Source: Candidatus Aminicenantota bacterium (GTDB taxonomy: Bacteria > Acidobacteriota > Aminicenantia > Aminicenantales > Aminicenantaceae). Taken from it: 17,575 nt of DNA. Below the pieces are notes generated by a model. It was given only the letters and a program-made list of their open reading frames with translations. It was not told where the DNA came from and did not search any database. Where the stretch lies: positions 1 through 17,575 of the forward strand of contig DAOUSP010000009.1 of assembly GCA_030627155.1 (NCBI GenBank), given 5' to 3'. Below are positions 14,490 through 17,575 of this stretch, one piece after another (within the stretch, counting starts at the first letter, position 1; the number at the start of each line of letters is the position of its first letter). A program made the translations under genes and the position numbers.

Positions 14490-16604
14490 ATGGGAAATCT
14501 AATTGTTGTGGATGAAACAATCGGCTGTGATGAAAAACAACTGCCTGACGTTTTAATAATTCCCTTCAATACTTATAATCTACCCCAAATGCCGCTCCCA
14601 GAACTTTATAACTTTCTTGAAGCAACAAAAAAGAAAAACCTTCCGACAACTGGTGCCTTAAGTGCAAGAAAAATTTTTCATATGATAAAAAGAAAGAGAA
14701 AGCCAGAACAGGAAGTTTTATTTATTGCATTGGCCAGAGAATTAAGCAAGATGACAGAAGCATTTGAAGAAGCTGCAGAGATGCTTCGCAGAGAAAAAAT
14801 CAATGCAAAAGTTTTTGACTGCGGCCAGGCGTTTGCTTCGGTCAAATTTTTTGTTGAGACAGGTTTAAAGACCAGAGGTAATTTAGAAAAGAAAATAGAT
14901 AAATTAGAAAAAAAGAAACAGGATATAATCTTATTTGGGATACCAAATCTGAAGTATGTCTCAAGAATAGGAAGGATAAAAGGAATAAAGAATATAGGAA
15001 CAAAACTTTTAGATTTTTTAGGGTTTATTCCTATTTTTTCCCTTGAGGAAGGCCAGATAAAAAAATTAAACATATGTAAGAAGAGTAATGTAGCAAATAA
15101 TCTATTTGAATTACTTGAAACAAGAGTCGGCTATAAGGAACCGGTCAAGATCAATTTCTTATATGGCCTGGAAAATGAAACAACAAGAAAAATAAAGGAA
15201 AAGCTTAAAGAAGAATCTTTCGACTTTACAGAGTCAAAAATAACTAAGGTAGTTGCAATAAATGCTGGGCCTCAAACAATAGGATTTGCATTTGAAAGAA
15301 GAGGTTATGACTCTGTTGATGGAGAGATATTAATAAATGCATTGCAGAGATTTTATGAGAAAATAAAAAAGCAAAGAGGAATATTGAATTTATTGAATTT
15401 ATTCCCTGTGATTGATAGTGATACAGGAAATAATTTGGAAAAGACAATAAGGCCTCTGAAAAAGCTGGAAAACCAAAACCTGAGAGAACTATTAGAAAAT
15501 ATAAATGAATTAACTGAGGAGAGTGCAAGTGGCTATTCAGGAACATGTATGAATGCCTTTTTCTATGGGTTGTTTGATGGATATGAAAAATCTAAAGGAA
15601 GAGAGAGGCTTACTAAAAAAACCTTAATTTCAATGTTAAAAGAAGCAAAAGAACATGCATATTTGTCGTTTATAAAGGTGCAACCTGTAGAAGGGACAAT
15701 ACTTACAGGAATAAGAAAGACATATGAAGCCTTTAAAGAAACCAAGGAGCAAAAAATAGAGAGAATTTTTGTCGAAGCATACAGAAGATGTGTTAATGAA
15801 TTGATTCATCCAGATGTAAGACCTGAAATTTTAAGGAAAAAAAATATTGTTGATAGCGGTGCCCTTGGCTTTTCCTCTTTTTTGGAAGCATTTGTTGAAG
15901 TTTTAGGTAGAGAAAGGGAAATAAAAGAAGTAAAGAAGAAACTGCAGAATACGATAAAGAGACAAAGAATGCATCTTTATTATAAGCCAAAAGAGGCAAG
16001 GACAAAGGGCTTCTGCTTGGAATTAAAAGTTGAATCAAAAAAAATACCAGAGTTGATTGATAAACTTCATGTTGAGGAAATTATAATATCCCATAAAAAG
16101 AATTTCTCATTAGTTCATTTACATATACTTCCTGAGGAAAGAGAAAGAGTTGTTTCCATTGTTAAAAATTATGGTTTAATAAAGGAAACTCCATTATCCC
16201 AGCCATGGTATTTATTATTTAAAAATCAAGCATTAATGGTGGGAGAGAAGATAATATTAATCCCTTCTTTTTTGGTCTGGGCATTCTATTGGGTTGGGAT
16301 AAGAATAATATGGCCTTTTAGAGAGATGAAGCTTGCAAAAAGAAATAAAAAATATAAAGTCATTGTAAAAGGATTGGAAAAATTAATAGATGCGGATTTT
16401 GCAATACTTATGAAAGATGAACATTACTCAAGAGGTATTGAAGAACATGAGTTAGTAAAAGTTAAAGAAAGTATAAAAAATGAACAAACAGAGGAATATC
16501 TCTTAAGAATAAATGATAAAAGTTATAGGGTGAAAGCAATAAAAGAAAATGAGCGAGTAATTGGAAAGTTAATTGTAAGAGAGAACAAAATAGATTATCT
16601 TTAA
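14490..16604 (+). CDS. DegV (FakB-like)–Dak2 (FakA-like) fusion with a membrane segment
   Basis: The 704-residue multidomain protein has three recognisable parts. A DegV domain spans about 3-270: LPTTGALSAR at 51-60 (canonical PTTSQPS), VFDCGQAFAS at 108-117, YVSRIGRI at 156-163, INAGPQTIGFAF at 257-268. A Dak2/FakA kinase domain spans about 281-475: LNLFPVIDSDTGNN at 302-315, ASGYSGT at 346-352, VQPVEGTILTGIR at 397-409, NIVDSGALGF at 452-461. A FakA-middle-like domain spans about 505-566 with Cys509, His543 and His545 (VHLH), matching FakA's zinc-ligand spacing pattern. A hydrophobic segment (about 586-609) and a basic domain of about 95 residues with no recognised family follow. In Staphylococcus, FakB delivers a fatty acid that FakA phosphorylates to acyl-phosphate for PlsY; here both functions are in one chain and a plsY-like gene follows by 5 nt. 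AGGA at 14481-14484 sets the start. Substitutions in key motifs leave activity uncertain. Confidence 0.85.
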   Translation: MGNLIVVDETIGCDEKQLPDVLIIPFNTYNLPQMPLPELYNFLEATKKKNLPTTGALSARKIFHMIKRKRKPEQEVLFIALARELSKMTEAFEEAAEMLRREKINAKVFDCGQAFASVKFFVETGLKTRGNLEKKIDKLEKKKQDIILFGIPNLKYVSRIGRIKGIKNIGTKLLDFLGFIPIFSLEEGQIKKLNICKKSNVANNLFELLETRVGYKEPVKINFLYGLENETTRKIKEKLKEESFDFTESKITKVVAINAGPQTIGFAFERRGYDSVDGEILINALQRFYEKIKKQRGILNLLNLFPVIDSDTGNNLEKTIRPLKKLENQNLRELLENINELTEESASGYSGTCMNAFFYGLFDGYEKSKGRERLTKKTLISMLKEAKEHAYLSFIKVQPVEGTILTGIRKTYEAFKETKEQKIERIFVEAYRRCVNELIHPDVRPEILRKKNIVDSGALGFSSFLEAFVEVLGREREIKEVKKKLQNTIKRQRMHLYYKPKEARTKGFCLELKVESKKIPELIDKLHVEEIIISHKKNFSLVHLHILPEERERVVSIVKNYGLIKETPLSQPWYLLFKNQALMVGEKIILIPSFLVWAFYWVGIRIIWPFREMKLAKRNKKYKVIVKGLEKLIDADFAILMKDEHYSRGIEEHELVKVKESIKNEQTEEYLLRINDKSYRVKAIKENERVIGKLIVRENKIDYL

Positions 16605-16609
16605 TAAGA

Positions 16610-17194
16610 ATGCTGAAGCCAATTTTTCCTGTCCTTGCTTATGTGATTGGCTCATTATCTCCTTCTTTCTTTTTGGTTCATTGCAATAGAGGGGAAAGTA
16701 TATTTAATTTAGGCTCAGGTAATGCAGGAGCTGGAAATGTTTTCAAAATCTTAGGATTTAAATGGGGAATGTTAGTTGGAGTAATGGATTTTTTAAAAGG
16801 AGTTATTGTGGTCCTTTTAGCTCGTGTCCTTGGATCAGAAATAGCAGATCCTTTCTTTATTATGGGCGCGGTTCTGTGTGTTTGTGGGCATAATTGGTCT
16901 GTATTTTTAAGATTTAAAGGCGGCACTGGCTTGGCTACTTCTATAGGAATTCTAATTATGTTTTATCCGATTTATATTCTAATCTCAGTGGCAGCAGGAT
17001 TCCTGTTTGAGTTTTTTGTCCCAATGGAACTGGCCGTTTTTTTGGGTGGAAGCATTTATATAATAGCTGTGATTTTTCTGGAAAAAAATTTATGGATTGG
17101 ATTGTTACCTCTGCTTCTTGGAATCCCAATCACAATTAAGCGAATTCAATGGAAAAAAAATAAATTAAGAGAGATTTCATTACAAAAACAATAG
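16610..17194 (+). CDS. plsY: PlsY-like acyl-phosphate:glycerol-3-phosphate acyltransferase
   Basis: The 194-residue protein is polytopic (about five hydrophobic segments), the normal PlsY length. Motif 1 reads LGSGNAGAGNVFK (34-46; canonical GSGNxGATNxxR). Motif 2 reads GHNWSVFLRFKGGTGLAT (93-110; canonical GHxxPVFLxFKGGKGVAT). The C-terminal segment ITIKRIQWKKN is basic but lacks the usual HRxNIxRLxxGxE. PlsY enzymes acylate glycerol-3-phosphate at sn-1 using acyl-phosphate at the inner membrane. The gene begins 5 nt after the FakB-FakA fusion with no separate strong ribosome binding site, so translation is probably coupled. The context strongly supports use of acyl-phosphate made by that fusion. 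The changed residues (Thr to Gly42, Pro to Ser98, Lys to Thr106) place it in a divergent subgroup that might use a different acceptor. Confidence 0.85.
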   Translation: MLKPIFPVLAYVIGSLSPSFFLVHCNRGESIFNLGSGNAGAGNVFKILGFKWGMLVGVMDFLKGVIVVLLARVLGSEIADPFFIMGAVLCVCGHNWSVFLRFKGGTGLATSIGILIMFYPIYILISVAAGFLFEFFVPMELAVFLGGSIYIIAVIFLEKNLWIGLLPLLLGIPITIKRIQWKKNKLREISLQKQ

Positions 17195-17341
17195 ATTAAC
17201 AGTTCTCCTAAGATTTTCTGAAATCATATTGAAGTATTAGTAAAGTTCTTAAAGAAGTCACCAAAGGAAGAGCAACCTAAGAATGCTGTCTTCAAATATT
17301 TAATTTTCAGGAAAATAGCATAATAAGGTAAAAAAAAAGAC
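17195..17341. other. Intergenic spacer with possible gene debris
   Basis: No terminator with a GC stem is visible after the plsY-like gene. One plus-strand frame, open after a TGA near 17220 and ending in TAA near 17324, reads IEVLVKFLKKSPKEEQPKNA and continues VFKYLIFRKIA. It lacks any start codon or ribosome binding site and is best treated as debris or chance. Confidence 0.25.
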
Positions 17342-17575
17342 ATGGGAAAAATAGATTCAGAGAGTAATTTGGAAGAATCGAAGAAAGAATTTAAGATAAA
17401 TCCAGAAAAGCTCTCCATTTTTCTTGAGAACTTCATCAAGCAACACATGAAGAAATTGGGAAGGGAAGGGGCAATAGGTATTTCGTATGAAAAATTGGAT
17501 TTAATCCTGCTTGCTCTTGAAAAAGGATGGGAAAATTCCGAGTCAGCAAAAGTGTTGGGAATAGAAGAAAAATGG
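17342..17575 (+). pseudogene. nadE: NAD synthetase (nadE)-like gene with its catalytic core deleted in frame; runs off the window
   Basis: An open frame of 78 codons runs from ATG 17342 to the window edge. Residues 19-48 (INPEKLSIFLENFIKQHM, then GAIGIS) match the N-terminal helix and first strand of ammonia-dependent NadE, which should continue into the PP-loop SGGxDSS. Instead GIS passes directly into YEKLDLILLALEKGWENSES at 49-68 and VLGIEEKW. This matches the C-terminal region of NadE (ELG-x-S/x-YEKLDxILxALExG followed by xxA-x-xLGI). The ATP-binding loop, the deamido-NAD site and most of the fold, roughly 150-200 residues, are absent without a frameshift. NadE makes NAD from deamido-NAD and ammonia; this form cannot. 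A short repeat such as G-I/L-S at both joints could have mediated the deletion. Assignment rests on motif memory only, and the 3' end is not visible. Confidence 0.5.

Noticed and set aside
15244..15546. Open frames antisense to the DegV-Dak2 fusion and to other large genes
   Set aside because: They mirror AT-rich coding sequence on the opposite strand, with Ser/Leu/Phe-rich translations and no ribosome binding sites.
1..17575. CRISPR array, insertion sequence or prophage
   Set aside because: Reading through the window I found no regularly spaced repeats, no transposase or integrase frame, and no duplicated tRNA end.

Overview
The window reads as an AT-rich bacterial chromosome segment from a Gram-negative (diderm) organism. 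It encodes an Oar-like TonB-dependent receptor with an N-terminal carboxypeptidase-regulatory-like domain and a GWxTD-type exported protein. That combination is typical of the Acidobacteriota/Aminicenantota and related candidate phyla. This placement is an inference from gene families; no rRNA or universal marker is present to prove it.

Layout. (1) 1-1500 is a low-density, decayed zone. It holds the tail of an unknown gene, an N-terminally truncated plsY relic (minus strand), a 39-residue membrane micropeptide with a strong ribosome binding site, and a small gene split by an in-frame TAA. (2) 1500-3330 carries an orphan ParA-type ATPase and a radical SAM protein. (3) 3704-3790 is tRNA-Leu(CAA) with a good promoter directly in front. 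(4) 3961-10099, all minus strand, is an envelope block: a 43-residue Cys-rich protein, then a GWxTD/TPR protein with an ATGA overlap, then a carboxypeptidase-regulatory-like/TPR protein, and then the TonB-dependent receptor with its own promoter and a strong terminator. (5) 10290-13276 (plus) holds a divergent glutamine synthetase family enzyme and an MFS transporter. The MFS gene converges with a NIF3-family gene (minus) whose stop lies 6 nt away. (6) 14427-17194 (plus) is a promoter followed by a 704-residue protein and a plsY-like gene 5 nt downstream. (7) The window ends in what looks like a NAD synthetase gene whose catalytic core has been deleted in frame.

The most interesting unit is 14490-17194. 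The large protein joins a DegV (FakB-like fatty-acid-binding) domain, a Dak2 (FakA-like kinase) domain and the FakA middle domain with its Cys/His/His zinc-ligand pattern. It then ends in a hydrophobic membrane segment plus an unrecognised domain of about 95 residues, in place of FakA's FakB-binding C-terminal domain. The next gene encodes a PlsY-like acyl-phosphate:glycerol-3-phosphate acyltransferase. Together they suggest a membrane-attached fatty acid -> acyl-phosphate -> lysophosphatidate channel in two polypeptides. Key motifs in the DegV, Dak2 and PlsY parts are altered, so activity and substrate may differ from the Staphylococcus FakAB/PlsY paradigm.
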